Below, one piece after another: positions 1-9,428 of a DNA stretch of 64,000 nt. A program made the translations under genes and the position numbers. This DNA is from Bacteroidia bacterium (GTDB taxonomy: Bacteria > Bacteroidota > Bacteroidia > AKYH767-A > OLB10), in contig JBAOIA010000011.1 in the NCBI GenBank assembly GCA_037045145.1, forward strand, positions 1,612,001-1,676,000. Reading direction: 5' to 3'. A model generated the notes under the pieces. That model did not search any database and was not told the origin of the DNA. It saw only the letters and a program-made list of their open reading frames with translations. Each line of letters begins with the position of its first letter. Positions within the stretch are counted from its first letter, which is position 1.

Positions 1-2364
1 GGCGATTTTAACTTAGATCAGTTGCCTGTGATGGGTGAGCTGACATTTAAGATTGCTGCAATGGGCTACAAGCCTTATGAGCAAAAAGTTAAATTTGAAA
101 TAAAAATGCCTCAAGGTGGTGTTCAGGGAAGTAATTGGCAGCAGGCACTTAATGCAATAGATAAAGATTTAGGTAACATAAAACTTGAATCCAGTGTGGT
201 TGCACTGCAAGAAGTTCAGATTGATGGCACTGCACCGATTTTAGAACTGCGGCCTGACAAGAAAGTTTTTAATGTTGAGAAAAATCCAATTGCAGCAGGA
301 GGCACAGCTGAAGATGTACTTAAACAGGTTCCCAGTGTGAATGTTGATATTGATGGGAATGTAACTTTACGTAATGCAGCGCCACAAATATTTGTTGATG
401 GTCGCCCAACAACTTTAACTATAGATCAGATTCCTGCTGATGCAATTCAGGAAGTTGAAATTATTACTAACCCATCAGCAAAATATGATGCCAGCGGTGG
501 GATGGCAGGTATTTTGAATATAGTATTGAAAAAGAACAGACGCATTGGCTATAATGGTATGGTTCGTGCCGGTGCAGACTCAAGAGGAAGAATAAATTTA
601 GGAGGAGATTTTAATGTGCGCGAAGGAAAAGTGAATGTGTTTTTAAGTGGAAACCTCAACCAGCGTAAATCAAAGGGAACAGGACTAACCGAAAGACAAA
701 CACTTGGCGCTACTCCCGATAATTTTATCAGCCAGAGTAATAGTAATTCCAGTAATGGCTACTTTGGATTTATTCGCTCAGGAGTTGATATTTTTTTAGA
801 TAACAGAAACACCCTGACTGTTTCTGGCAGTTATATGAATGGCTTTTTTAAACCACTGGAGTTTTTACAAACAAAAACAGATACTTTGTTTCCAGGCTAC
901 ACAGCTACTTCTTTATCAGACAGAAATTCCTCAAGCAAACGTGAGTTTAAAAATACCGGTGGTACCGTTGCTTACAAACACCTGTTTCCTAAAGATGGAA
1001 AAGAATTGACCGCTGATATTAACTTTAACAGTGTAAAAAGTGATATGGGTGGAAACTACAACACTCAAAACTTTTTAGGCAATGGTGAAGTTTCCGGTAA
1101 TCCAATTATACAGAAGCAAAGTATTGAAGGTGAAAATACATTTGTTACAGCACAGACCGATATGGATTTTCCACTGGATAAAAAATCAAAAATTGAAACA
1201 GGATTGCGTGGAGCATTGCGTGATTACAGCAGTGTAAATCAAAATTTTATTTTTGACGACTCGCAGCAGCAGTATATTTTAATTCCTGATAAAACAGCAA
1301 ACTATCAGTATGTAGATCAGGTTTATGCCGCCTATGCAACATACAGTAAGTCATTTGAAAAATTATCGCTACAGGCAGGACTAAGAGCAGAAAGCTCTTT
1401 CTATGAAGGTGAACTGACACAAACTGGGCAGAAGTTTAGCACCAATTATCCGGTTAGTTTGTTCCCTAGCGCATCAGCAAGCTATAAACTGACCGGTAAG
1501 ACAGATTTGCAGATAAGCTATTCGCGAAGAATAAACAGACCTAACTTTTTTCAGATAATTCCTTACACTGATTATTCCGATTCTTTAAATATCAGCAAGG
1601 GAAATCCTGCTTTAGAACCGGAGTTTACTCATTCAGTAGAATTATCGGCCATGAAAACAATAAGTCGTAAAAACACACTCATGGCAACAATTTATTATAA
1701 ACAAACTGATGGTGTAATTACACGTTATTTAAGTTATGAAGTAGATACTATTTTAGGTCGTAACGTATTAGTCAGCACCTTTAGAAATGCAAACACAAGC
1801 TATGCTTATGGTGTTGAATTAACTGCACAAAATAATATTAAAAACTGGCTCGACATTACTTCAAATGTTAATGCATATCAGAGTATGATTAACGGAAAAA
1901 ACATTGAGTCAAATTTAAAAGTAGAACAATTTAGCTGGTTTGCCAAACTCAATCTCAGTTTTAAGCTACCCAAGAATTTTTCTGTTAGCCTATCAGGAGA
2001 TTATCACTCCAAAACGGCATTGCAATTAAACAGCGGAGGTGGACGCGGACCAATGGGTGGTGGTACACAAAGCACTGCACAAGGTTATGTAAGACCCAAT
2101 TACGGTGTTGATGCAGGTTTGCGTTATGATTTTCTTAAAGATAAAGCTGCCTCGCTTACCCTTAATGTTTCAGATATTTTCAAGACACGAATTAATGATG
2201 TGCATTCTGAATCTGATTTTTACATTCAGGATAGCTGGCGGAAGCGTGATTCACAGATTTTCAGACTTAACTTTAGTTATCGCTTCGGAAAATTCGACAC
2301 CTCCTTATTCAAGAGGAAAAATCAAAAGATAAATACGGAAGGCATGCAGGATATGAGCATGTAG
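1..2364 (+). CDS. TonB-dependent outer-membrane receptor, 5' end missing
   Basis: The frame is open to the first base of the window, so the true start lies upstream and 787 residues are visible. The first ~35 residues look like the end of a carboxypeptidase-like regulatory domain (pattern F..L..MGY). A TonB receptor plug follows at about 60-175, with the motifs EDVLKQVPSVNVD, FVDGRPTT and NPSAKYDASGGMAGILNIV. The rest is a long aromatic-rich beta-barrel typical of Bacteroidota outer-membrane beta-barrel proteins, with the motifs YSRRINRPNF and GNPALEPE near the middle. It should sit in the outer membrane and import an unknown substrate, or act as a barrel without transport. No SusD partner follows, which argues against a classical polysaccharide-utilisation SusC. 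The substrate cannot be told from the sequence. Confidence 0.85.
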   Translation, partial: GDFNLDQLPVMGELTFKIAAMGYKPYEQKVKFEIKMPQGGVQGSNWQQALNAIDKDLGNIKLESSVVALQEVQIDGTAPILELRPDKKVFNVEKNPIAAGGTAEDVLKQVPSVNVDIDGNVTLRNAAPQIFVDGRPTTLTIDQIPADAIQEVEIITNPSAKYDASGGMAGILNIVLKKNRRIGYNGMVRAGADSRGRINLGGDFNVREGKVNVFLSGNLNQRKSKGTGLTERQTLGATPDNFISQSNSNSSNGYFGFIRSGVDIFLDNRNTLTVSGSYMNGFFKPLEFLQTKTDTLFPGYTATSLSDRNSSSKREFKNTGGTVAYKHLFPKDGKELTADINFNSVKSDMGGNYNTQNFLGNGEVSGNPIIQKQSIEGENTFVTAQTDMDFPLDKKSKIETGLRGALRDYSSVNQNFIFDDSQQQYILIPDKTANYQYVDQVYAAYATYSKSFEKLSLQAGLRAESSFYEGELTQTGQKFSTNYPVSLFPSASASYKLTGKTDLQISYSRRINRPNFFQIIPYTDYSDSLNISKGNPALEPEFTHSVELSAMKTISRKNTLMATIYYKQTDGVITRYLSYEVDTILGRNVLVSTFRNANTSYAYGVELTAQNNIKNWLDITSNVNAYQSMINGKNIESNLKVEQFSWFAKLNLSFKLPKNFSVSLSGDYHSKTALQLNSGGGRGPMGGGTQSTAQGYVRPNYGVDAGLRYDFLKDKAASLTLNVSDIFKTRINDVHSESDFYIQDSWRKRDSQIFRLNFSYRFGKFDTSLFKRKNQKINTEGMQDMSM

Positions 2365-2384
2365 TGTTTATTCTTTCGCTCGTC

Positions 2385-2413
2385 ATTGCATCTGAATTCG
2401 GTTCAAATGCAAT
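2385..2413 (+). terminator. Hairpin after the TonB receptor gene
   Basis: ATTGCAT (2385-2391) pairs with ATGCAAT (2407-2413), and an inner TGAA/TTCA pair closes a TTCGG loop with one mismatch between the two stems. A short T-run follows. It could end receptor transcription. The next gene's -7 element overlaps its last base, so it may also be a control element. Confidence 0.4.
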
Positions 2414-2420
2414 ATTTTTG
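2413..2420 (+). promoter_or_regulatory. Bacteroidota -7 element before first glycosyltransferase
   Basis: TATTTTTG matches TAnnTTTG exactly and ends 8 bases before the ATG, so the mRNA leader would be very short. No TTG at the ideal distance was found, which lowers confidence. Confidence 0.4.
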
Positions 2421-2428
2421 GACGCTTT

Positions 2429-3646
2429 ATGAATGTACTTTATATTTCTTATGATGGAATGACAGATAACCTTGGGCAGTCACAGGTAATTCCCTACCTG
2501 AAAGGGCTTGTCGGTTATGGTCATCATTTTGATATTATCAGCTGCGAAAAGCCAGATAAGTTTAGCACTAAAGAAACTGAAATTAGGAATCTGCTTGATT
2601 CTTTAAACATTGGATGGTATCCATTGCCATACACAAAAAGGCCACCTGTTCTATCATCAGTTTTAGATGTTTTCCGTATGTACAGAAAAGCATATAGCTT
2701 GAACAGAGTAAATAAGTATGATGCAGTGCACTGTCGCAGCTATCTCTCTGCTATGATAGGGCAGGATATGAAGAAGAAGTTTGATGCCAAATTTATTTTT
2801 GATATGCGTGGTTTCTGGCCCGATGAACGCATTGATGGCGATTTGTGGAATATTAAAAATCCTGTTTACAGAATCATTTATAATTATTTCAAGAAGAAAG
2901 AATTGCAGTTTTTTAATGAGGCAGACTTGAATATCAGCCTGACCCATGCCGGGTTGAATGAGATTAAAAAAATGAATGTGAGAAAAGAACAAATAGATAA
3001 GTTTTCTATCATTCCATGTTGCTCTGATTATGAATTGTTCAAGCCATTACCACGTGATATGGTATTGGTAAAACAACTTGGCTTTGAAGAGTCAAATAAA
3101 ATTTTATGTTATCTTGGCTCAATAGGAACATGGTACATGTTTGATGAAATGATGGCTATGTTTAAACAATTGCATTTTCAAGATAATTCATTTCGCTTGT
3201 TGATTATGACACCTGAACCACCATCAATGGTTTATGATTCAGCCCAAAAATTAGACATAAATGCTGATTTAATCAAAGTGTTGAGTGCAACACGGCAACA
3301 GGTACCACAGTTTCTTTCAATTGCGCATCTGGGAATATCATTTATTAAACCTTGTTTTTCAAAACTTAGCAGTTCGCCTACAAAGATGGGGGAGATGCTT
3401 GCCGCAGGCGTTCCATTGATTTGCAACAGTGGTGTTGGCGATGTGGAACGTATTATTAATGATACAAAGACGGGTGTAATTATTCATGGATTTTCAGAAG
3501 AAGAAATGCAATCTGTCGCAAAAAAAGCAATTGAAATGATTCAAATTCCAAGAGAAAATATCAGGGAACAATCCCGTCCCGTTTTTGCACTTGAAAGTGG
3601 TGTTAAACTATATGCACAGGCGTATGATAAAATGCAAAATCAATAA
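2429..3646 (+). CDS. Glycosyltransferase, GT-B fold (GT4-like)
   Basis: A 405-residue cytosolic or membrane-associated enzyme expected to move a sugar from a nucleotide-sugar to an acceptor in cell-surface glycan synthesis. The N-terminal half begins with a Rossmann strand (MNVLYISYDGM) and a GQS segment like that of other GT4 enzymes. The C-terminal donor-binding half has SSPTKMGEMLAAGVPLIC followed by GVGDVE at about residues 310-345, the usual nucleotide-sugar region. There is no signal peptide. A second glycosyltransferase follows 66 bases downstream on the same strand, which suggests a small glycan-assembly unit. Donor and acceptor cannot be predicted. Confidence 0.8.
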   Translation: MNVLYISYDGMTDNLGQSQVIPYLKGLVGYGHHFDIISCEKPDKFSTKETEIRNLLDSLNIGWYPLPYTKRPPVLSSVLDVFRMYRKAYSLNRVNKYDAVHCRSYLSAMIGQDMKKKFDAKFIFDMRGFWPDERIDGDLWNIKNPVYRIIYNYFKKKELQFFNEADLNISLTHAGLNEIKKMNVRKEQIDKFSIIPCCSDYELFKPLPRDMVLVKQLGFEESNKILCYLGSIGTWYMFDEMMAMFKQLHFQDNSFRLLIMTPEPPSMVYDSAQKLDINADLIKVLSATRQQVPQFLSIAHLGISFIKPCFSKLSSSPTKMGEMLAAGVPLICNSGVGDVERIINDTKTGVIIHGFSEEEMQSVAKKAIEMIQIPRENIREQSRPVFALESGVKLYAQAYDKMQNQ

Positions 3647-3712
3647 TTACAAAATCATCTTTATTTTCGCAGACAATTTGCTGACCTTTTTTTCTGCCGG
3701 CAACCAATAATT

Positions 3713-4801
3713 ATGAGCCATAATAAAAAGAAAATTCTGTTGATTTGCCCTTATCCCGAGGATACTGCACCGGGACAGCGTTTGCGTTATGAGCAATACC
3801 TCAACTTGTTCAGAAAAGAGGGGTATGATATTCAGGTGTCATCGTTCATGACCTATCGCTTTAACAGTATAGTATATAAACCTGGAAATATTCCCGAAAA
3901 AATATTCTGGACTCTATTTGGCTATACAAAACGCTTGTTGCAGTTGTTTACACTCTGGCGCTATGATGCTGTTTATGTTTTTTTATGGGTAACACCCTTT
4001 GGATTGCCACTGTTTGAAAAACTTTTTGTTTTAATCAATCCAAACATGATTTACGATATTGATGACATGGTTTTTCTCGGGCATTCTTCCAAAGCCAATA
4101 AGTTTATAAAAATTTTAAAAGGCACAAGGAAAATCACATACCTGATGCAGAAGGCCAGACACATTGTTGTTTCAACACCATCTAATGAAGAGTTTGCCAG
4201 AAAGTATAACAATGCAATAACAGATATTTCAGTTGCTATCAATACAGATGTTTATCTTCCTGCAAATAAATACAGCAACGATGATGTTATTACAATTGGA
4301 TGGAGTGGCAGCCATAGCACAAGTCGTTATTTGGTGCTGTTGGAAGAAGTGTTGCGAAAATTTGCCGGACGAAGCAATATCAGAATCCTTGTAATTGGAG
4401 ATACAACTTTTAGATTTAATGGTTTTGATTGTGAAACTATACCCTGGCAGTCGGCAACTGAAGTTAAAGACCTTCAGAAAATTGATATTGGCCTTTATCC
4501 ATTACCTGATGAACAATGGGTTTATGGTAAAAGTGGAGGTAAGGCTTTGCAATATATGGCTTTAGGGATACCCACCATTGCAACAGGAATAGGAACAAAC
4601 TTCAGAATAATTGATGATGGCGAGTCTGGATTTTTGGTAAGAACAGATGAGGAATGGATTAATAAAATTGAATTCCTGTTAAATCATCCGGAAGAGAGAA
4701 AACGAATTGGAATGAATGGAAGATTGAAGGTTGAAAAAGAATATTCACTTCACGTCAATAAAAAATATTATCTCGATATATTTGCAAAGGTCGTAGGTTG
4801 A
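3713..4801 (+). CDS. Glycosyltransferase family protein
   Basis: A 362-residue GT-B glycosyltransferase. The N-terminus (KKKILLICPYPEDTAPGQRLR) is the acceptor-side Rossmann fold. YDIDDMVFLG lies mid-protein. The C-terminal donor-site region has YGKSGGKALQYMALGIPTIA and an ending of the EEW..KIEFLL type (about residues 265-320) seen in GT4-like enzymes. It follows another glycosyltransferase and probably acts in the same surface-glycan pathway, but the two proteins are not close copies. No membrane segment or signal peptide is seen. The specific sugar is unknown. Confidence 0.78.
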   Translation: MSHNKKKILLICPYPEDTAPGQRLRYEQYLNLFRKEGYDIQVSSFMTYRFNSIVYKPGNIPEKIFWTLFGYTKRLLQLFTLWRYDAVYVFLWVTPFGLPLFEKLFVLINPNMIYDIDDMVFLGHSSKANKFIKILKGTRKITYLMQKARHIVVSTPSNEEFARKYNNAITDISVAINTDVYLPANKYSNDDVITIGWSGSHSTSRYLVLLEEVLRKFAGRSNIRILVIGDTTFRFNGFDCETIPWQSATEVKDLQKIDIGLYPLPDEQWVYGKSGGKALQYMALGIPTIATGIGTNFRIIDDGESGFLVRTDEEWINKIEFLLNHPEERKRIGMNGRLKVEKEYSLHVNKKYYLDIFAKVVG

Positions 4802-4805
4802 ATTT

Positions 4806-4837
4806 TTGTGGTTAGTCAATTTTTTTCGGTATCTTAG
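4806..4837 (+). promoter_or_regulatory. Promoter for the type IX-secreted protein
   Basis: TTG (4806-4808) is followed after 21 bases by TATCTTAG (4830-4837), one base off TAnnTTTG. It lies just before the ATG at 4845 and argues for that start over the TTG at 4806. Confidence 0.45.
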
Positions 4838-4844
4838 CACTGCA

Positions 4845-5753
4845 ATGAAAAAGAAATTTTTTATATTGCTCTTAGCTTGTTGTCATTTAGTAGCTAAAGC
4901 TCAGTTTGCTCCTGTAGGTGCACAGTGGCACTACACACAATGTACCGTTGCCTTTCCTTATAGCTGCGGCCCAGTTGAAGTAAATGCCATAGGGACAACC
5001 GTAATTAATGGCATTACGTGTACTAATCTTCAGATTGCACCTTTCACTTGTGTTGGATTTAATTATTTACCGGTTTATCAGAGCAACGATACGGTGTATC
5101 GTTTTCTCTACAATCTCAACACATTTACCATGCTCTATGATTTTAATGCACAGCCTGGTGATATATGGAAAATTGTATCAAACACCATTAATCAACCGCC
5201 ACCGGCACCACTAACAGACACCGTTCTCATTCGTGTTGATTCAGTAAACATGGTAAACATCAATAATCATCCACGAAAAATATTTTATATTTCTTATGCC
5301 GATTCATCGCACATTCCATTTGTATTTGAAGGTCCTATTATTGAGGGCATTGGCAGTTTGAATTTTTTATTGACACAATTCAATTATTGCGACCCTCAGA
5401 TAACTGCATTCAGATGCTACAACGATTCAACTTTGGGATTGTATCAGCCAAATACCTTGGTTGACTGTGACTCTGTTGTTGTTGTTGGAGAAAGTGAAGT
5501 TATAAAAAAGGACTATGTGAGTTTATATCCAAATCCATTCACAGATCAGATTTGCATTCACTCCGAAGATTTTTTATATAGAAAATACGATATTAAGTTA
5601 GTGAATATTGTTGGGAAAATTGTCTATCAGAGTAAGCATAGACAGTCTCTTAATCAAATTACTATTTATCCAAAAAATCTTGCACCGGGCACTTATTATC
5701 TCCTGCTTGAATCAGACAAAAAAGTGTTGCAAAAGCGGTTGGTAAAACTTTAA
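4845..5753 (+). CDS. Secreted protein with type IX sorting domain
   Basis: 302 residues from the ATG at 4845. This start is chosen because it gives a clean signal peptide (KKKFFILLLACCHLVAKAQ) and follows a promoter-like element; an upstream TTG at 4806 would add 13 residues with no function. The middle of the protein matches no family I recognise and holds several cysteines. The last ~75 residues form a type A type IX secretion sorting domain: VSLYPNPFTDQICI, a GKIVYQSK strand, LAPGTYYLLLE and a basic end (QKRLVKL). It should be exported through Sec, then moved across the outer membrane by the type IX system and anchored or released at the surface. Confidence 0.72.
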   Translation: MKKKFFILLLACCHLVAKAQFAPVGAQWHYTQCTVAFPYSCGPVEVNAIGTTVINGITCTNLQIAPFTCVGFNYLPVYQSNDTVYRFLYNLNTFTMLYDFNAQPGDIWKIVSNTINQPPPAPLTDTVLIRVDSVNMVNINNHPRKIFYISYADSSHIPFVFEGPIIEGIGSLNFLLTQFNYCDPQITAFRCYNDSTLGLYQPNTLVDCDSVVVVGESEVIKKDYVSLYPNPFTDQICIHSEDFLYRKYDIKLVNIVGKIVYQSKHRQSLNQITIYPKNLAPGTYYLLLESDKKVLQKRLVKL

Positions 5754-5772
5754 TGTATTTACAGGGTTATTT

Positions 5773-5792
5773 AATTCTAAAGATTTAGAATT
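5773..5792. repeat. Perfect 8-bp inverted repeat upstream of ispG
   Basis: AATTCTAA (5773-5780) and TTAGAATT (5785-5792) flank a 4-base loop. It sits 20 bases after the preceding stop and 33 bases before ispG. It may be a weak terminator or an operator; there is no strong T-run. Confidence 0.35.
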
Positions 5793-5825
5793 CCGATATT
5801 TGCAGCTAAAATATTTATTTTAAAA

Positions 5826-7832
5826 ATGGATAGTGTGCCGACAGCTCAAAATATTTTTCAACTTTATTGTAATAGCCTTACATCTTACCAAAGATTAAAA
5901 ACACTTGAAGTAAAGATTGGTGATGTTGCCATGGGAGCCAATAATCCCATTCGTGTTCAAAGTATGACTACGACAGATACCCTTGATACCAAGGCAACGG
6001 TTGAACAAAGCATCAGAATGATTGAAGCCGGCTGTGAGTATGTGCGAATTACTGCGCCAAGTATCAATGAGGCACGAAATCTTCAGAATATTAAAGATGA
6101 ACTTAGAAGGAGAGGTTATAAAACACCTCTGATTGCCGATATACATTTTACACCTAATGCTGCTGAAACAGCAGCTCGTATTGTTGAGAAAGTAAGAGTA
6201 AATCCCGGCAACTATGCAGATAAAAAGAAGTTTGATACTATAGAATATACTGATGTAACTTATGCTGAAGAATTAGAGCGTATTCGCGAACGTTTTATTC
6301 CATTAGTGAAGATTTGTAAAGACTATGGTACTGCTATGCGTATTGGTACCAATCATGGCTCTTTGAGCGACCGTATTATGAGTCGTTATGGTGATACCCC
6401 GTTGGGAATGGTGGAGTCTGCACTTGAATTTTTGCGAATTTGTATGGATGAGGGCTACTATAACATTGTGCTTTCTATGAAGGCAAGTAATCCTCAGGTG
6501 ATGGTTCAGGCATATAGACTTTTGATTGCAAAAATGCGTGCAGAGTTTATGGATTTGAATAGCGAGAATAACTCTTTGCCTGCACTATTTCCCTTGCATC
6601 TTGGCGTAACGGAAGCTGGCGAAGCAGAAGATGGACGAATTAAATCAGCATCAGGTATCGGCACATTACTCGAAGATGGCATTGGTGATACCATTAGAGT
6701 TTCGCTAACCGAAGATCCGGAACGCGAAATTCCGGTTGCACAAAAATTAGTGTCACGTTATAATAATCGTGCAGCCCACAAAGAAATAAGACCAATTAAC
6801 CATCAGCAACTGTTGTACTCGCCATTCGGTTACAGCAGACGGCAGACAAAATCCGTTTTGAACGTTGGAGGAAATCATGTTCCTGTTGTGATTGCCGATT
6901 TTTCCGGCAAGCAAAATATTACTCCTACTTCACTATTTCCGGTTGGATATAATTATTCTCAGACACTCGATAAATGGCATATCAGCGATCAGGCATGTGA
7001 TTTTATTTATGCAGGCGACCAGCAGATTTCTTTTGCATTACCCGGAACACTAGGTGTGGTTTACAATTTTAAAATGTGGCATCAGCATTCCGGTGACGAA
7101 AGAACGTATCCATTGTTTAATGAGAATGAGTTGGATGAAGCAGTCAAGTGTACTGCTGCCATAAAGTTTGTTGAATTAAGTACTTTGGATTTTTTTAAAC
7201 AACAACTAAATATTGAAAAACTTTCTGATACTGTTCTTGTACTAAAGACAGCAAACGAGCATGCCATGCCTGATTTGCGCAGTGTGTTTATTGGTATGAT
7301 GCAGCAGAAAAACACTATGCCTGTCATCATAAAGCGAGATTATGCTGATGTAGATTTGGAAACATTTCGTTTAAATAGCTCAACAGATGCCGGTGCTTTG
7401 CTTTTAGATGGTATGGGTGATGGTGTTTGGCTTTGTTCAGAAAAAGTTAGTCCGGCAGATATTAATCAAACAGCATTTGGGATTTTACAAGCTGCCAGAA
7501 CCCGTATTTCAAAAACAGAATATATCAGTTGCCCATCATGTGGACGTACTTTATTCGACTTGCAGGAAACCACAGCTAAAATTCGAGCAAGAACGCATCA
7601 TCTCAAAGGAATAAAGATTGGCATTATGGGATGTATTGTAAATGGCCCTGGCGAAATGGCTGATGCAGATTATGGCTATGTAGGTTCAGGTGCAGGAAAG
7701 ATTACGCTCTATAAAGGCAAAGAAGTTGTCCGCAGAAATATTGATGCAGCACTTGCTGTTGATGCACTCATTGAACTGATTCGTGATAATGGCGACTGGA
7801 TTGAGCCTGCAGTTATTACACAGTTTGCATAA
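5826..7832 (+). CDS. ispG: 4-hydroxy-3-methylbut-2-enyl diphosphate synthase, long form
   Basis: IspG (GcpE) converts 2-C-methylerythritol 2,4-cyclodiphosphate to HMBPP in the non-mevalonate isoprenoid pathway, using a [4Fe-4S] cluster. At 668 residues this is the three-domain form known from Bacteroidota, Chlamydiae and plants: a TIM barrel (about 20-290, with VQSMTTTDT and LHLGVTEAGE), an insertion domain of about 280 residues, and the cluster-binding C-terminal domain. Cluster ligands are visible as Cys569, Cys572, Cys603 and Glu610, with spacing matching the E. coli enzyme. The ATG at 5826 precedes the conserved EVKIGDV/RVQSMTT start by about 25 residues. The gene overlaps the convergent nnr gene by 17 bases. 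Confidence 0.95.
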   Translation: MDSVPTAQNIFQLYCNSLTSYQRLKTLEVKIGDVAMGANNPIRVQSMTTTDTLDTKATVEQSIRMIEAGCEYVRITAPSINEARNLQNIKDELRRRGYKTPLIADIHFTPNAAETAARIVEKVRVNPGNYADKKKFDTIEYTDVTYAEELERIRERFIPLVKICKDYGTAMRIGTNHGSLSDRIMSRYGDTPLGMVESALEFLRICMDEGYYNIVLSMKASNPQVMVQAYRLLIAKMRAEFMDLNSENNSLPALFPLHLGVTEAGEAEDGRIKSASGIGTLLEDGIGDTIRVSLTEDPEREIPVAQKLVSRYNNRAAHKEIRPINHQQLLYSPFGYSRRQTKSVLNVGGNHVPVVIADFSGKQNITPTSLFPVGYNYSQTLDKWHISDQACDFIYAGDQQISFALPGTLGVVYNFKMWHQHSGDERTYPLFNENELDEAVKCTAAIKFVELSTLDFFKQQLNIEKLSDTVLVLKTANEHAMPDLRSVFIGMMQQKNTMPVIIKRDYADVDLETFRLNSSTDAGALLLDGMGDGVWLCSEKVSPADINQTAFGILQAARTRISKTEYISCPSCGRTLFDLQETTAKIRARTHHLKGIKIGIMGCIVNGPGEMADADYGYVGSGAGKITLYKGKEVVRRNIDAALAVDALIELIRDNGDWIEPAVITQFA

Positions 7833-9309
7833 AAGCCTCAGAAAGATATTCTGTTACATCACTTGCAGTTAAAGCATAAGGGTGAATTTTTTTAACGGCA
7901 CAATCTGCTGCTAAGCCATGAATAAAAACTGCTGCAATTGCAGCATCTGCTGCAGTTAATCCTTGTGCAAGCATTGCAGCAACAATACCAGTTAACGTGT
8001 CACCACTGCCTCCTTTTGCCAGCCCTGCATTGCCTGTTGTGTTAAAAAAACACCTTCCGTCAGGAGTAGAAATGGAAGTGTAAACACCTTTTAAGACAAT
8101 AACAATTTTGTGTTTTACTGAAGCTGCAATTTGAAAATCGTTTCTCTGAAAATCATTTTCAAATACTCCGAACAACCTTTCAAATTCTTTTTTATGCGGA
8201 GTTATGATAGTGTTTTCAGGAATAAGATTCAGAAGTTTTTTGTTTTCTGAGATGATATTCAGCGCATCGGCATCAAGAACCAAAGGGCTGTTTGCTTTTA
8301 CAAGCAAATGACCAATCATGTTTGTGGTTTCTTCGTAAATGCCCAAACCGGGGCCTGATGCAATGGCACTGTATGGCTTTAAATCAGGCAGGTCACTCAC
8401 CTTGTCGCCTTCACAGGTACTCAACATAACTTCCGGTATAGAAGATTGCAATGCTAAGCCCGTTGTTTTTATAGTATGAACTGTTGTTAACCCAGCACCA
8501 CTTTTAACGCAGGCTTTTGCTGATAGCGCTATTGCTCCGGCTTTCCCATAACTTCCGCCAATCAGCAAAGCATGACCAAAGTTGCCTTTATGTGAAAATC
8601 GTTTTCGAGGCTTAAGAAGTTTCTTTATCATACATCGGTCAACCAGTTCATGAGCAGAATTTAATGACTCAATGTAACGTTCATCAAGTCCAATGTCAAG
8701 AACTTTTACTTCGCCATTCCTGTGCGCGTTTTCTGCATAAAGCATACAGCGTTTAGGCCGTTGGAAAGTTAATGTTGTTGATGCATGAATTACGGCATCG
8801 TCAGATGGGGTATGCTTGTCGGCAAATAATCCTGTGGGTAAATCAATTGAAAAAACAGGTGCTCCGGTAGCGTTTACTTTATGAATTAAATCTGCAATGT
8901 TTTTTTCTACAGCTTTATTTAATCCTGATCCAAAAATTGCATCAACCCAAACTGTTGTGTTCGCCAAGGGCAGGTCAGCATCAGTCAGGTATAAAATTTT
9001 TGCAGACGTTTTCTGCAATTTTTGAAAATTTGTTTCTGCATCCGGGCTTAGCTTGTCGCTATTGCCGGTTAATATAACAGTGACTTTTTTTCCTGAATCG
9101 GCCAAAATTCTGGCAATGGCAAGTCCATCACCACCATTATTTCCAGGACCGCAGAGAATGCAAAGCTCATCTTTTTCATCTACATTCTTTGTTAATTCCT
9201 GACAACAACTTTTGGCTGCCCTTTCCATCAAATCAACAGAACTTATGGGTTCATTTTTTATCGTATTGACATCGGCCATACGGAATTGCTCTGCAGTTAA
9301 TAGTTTCAT
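7816..9309 (-). CDS. nnr: Bifunctional NAD(P)H-hydrate epimerase/dehydratase
   Basis: Repairs hydrated NADH and NADPH. The N-terminal half (YjeF-N, about 1-215) epimerises R- and S-NAD(P)HX and shows CGPGNNGGDGLAIAR and IDLPTGL. The C-terminal half (YjeF-C/CARKD, about 225-497) is the ADP-dependent dehydratase and shows KGNFGHALLIGGS, LDADALN, TPHKKEFERL and NTTGNAGLAKGGSGDTLTG. The length of 497 residues fits the fused family. It converges with ispG, overlapping by 17 bases, and diverges from gcvT, leaving a short shared upstream region (9310-9428). Confidence 0.95.
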   Translation of the reverse strand: MKLLTAEQFRMADVNTIKNEPISSVDLMERAAKSCCQELTKNVDEKDELCILCGPGNNGGDGLAIARILADSGKKVTVILTGNSDKLSPDAETNFQKLQKTSAKILYLTDADLPLANTTVWVDAIFGSGLNKAVEKNIADLIHKVNATGAPVFSIDLPTGLFADKHTPSDDAVIHASTTLTFQRPKRCMLYAENAHRNGEVKVLDIGLDERYIESLNSAHELVDRCMIKKLLKPRKRFSHKGNFGHALLIGGSYGKAGAIALSAKACVKSGAGLTTVHTIKTTGLALQSSIPEVMLSTCEGDKVSDLPDLKPYSAIASGPGLGIYEETTNMIGHLLVKANSPLVLDADALNIISENKKLLNLIPENTIITPHKKEFERLFGVFENDFQRNDFQIAASVKHKIVIVLKGVYTSISTPDGRCFFNTTGNAGLAKGGSGDTLTGIVAAMLAQGLTAADAAIAAVFIHGLAADCAVKKIHPYALTASDVTEYLSEAFMQTV

Positions 9310-9378
9310 CTTTCTGTCAACCGTTGGTGGAAATTGGTGTAAAGATAAAAACCAGTTATTGAAATAACATGAATCAGT

Positions 9379-9407
9379 TTGAACAAGTCTTAAAACTTGT
9401 AGATTTG
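9379..9407 (+). promoter_or_regulatory. Promoter for gcvT
   Basis: TTG (9379-9381), 18 bases, then an exact TAnnTTTG match TAGATTTG (9400-9407). It lies downstream of an in-frame ATG at 9369 and 22 bases before the ATG at 9429, supporting the later start. Confidence 0.5.
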
Positions 9408-9428
9408 CCGCAGATTTTAAACAATAGT

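Noticed and set aside
1..2364. SusC-type polysaccharide receptor.
   Set aside because: No SusD gene follows and glycosyltransferases come next; only a general TonB-dependent receptor or barrel is supported.
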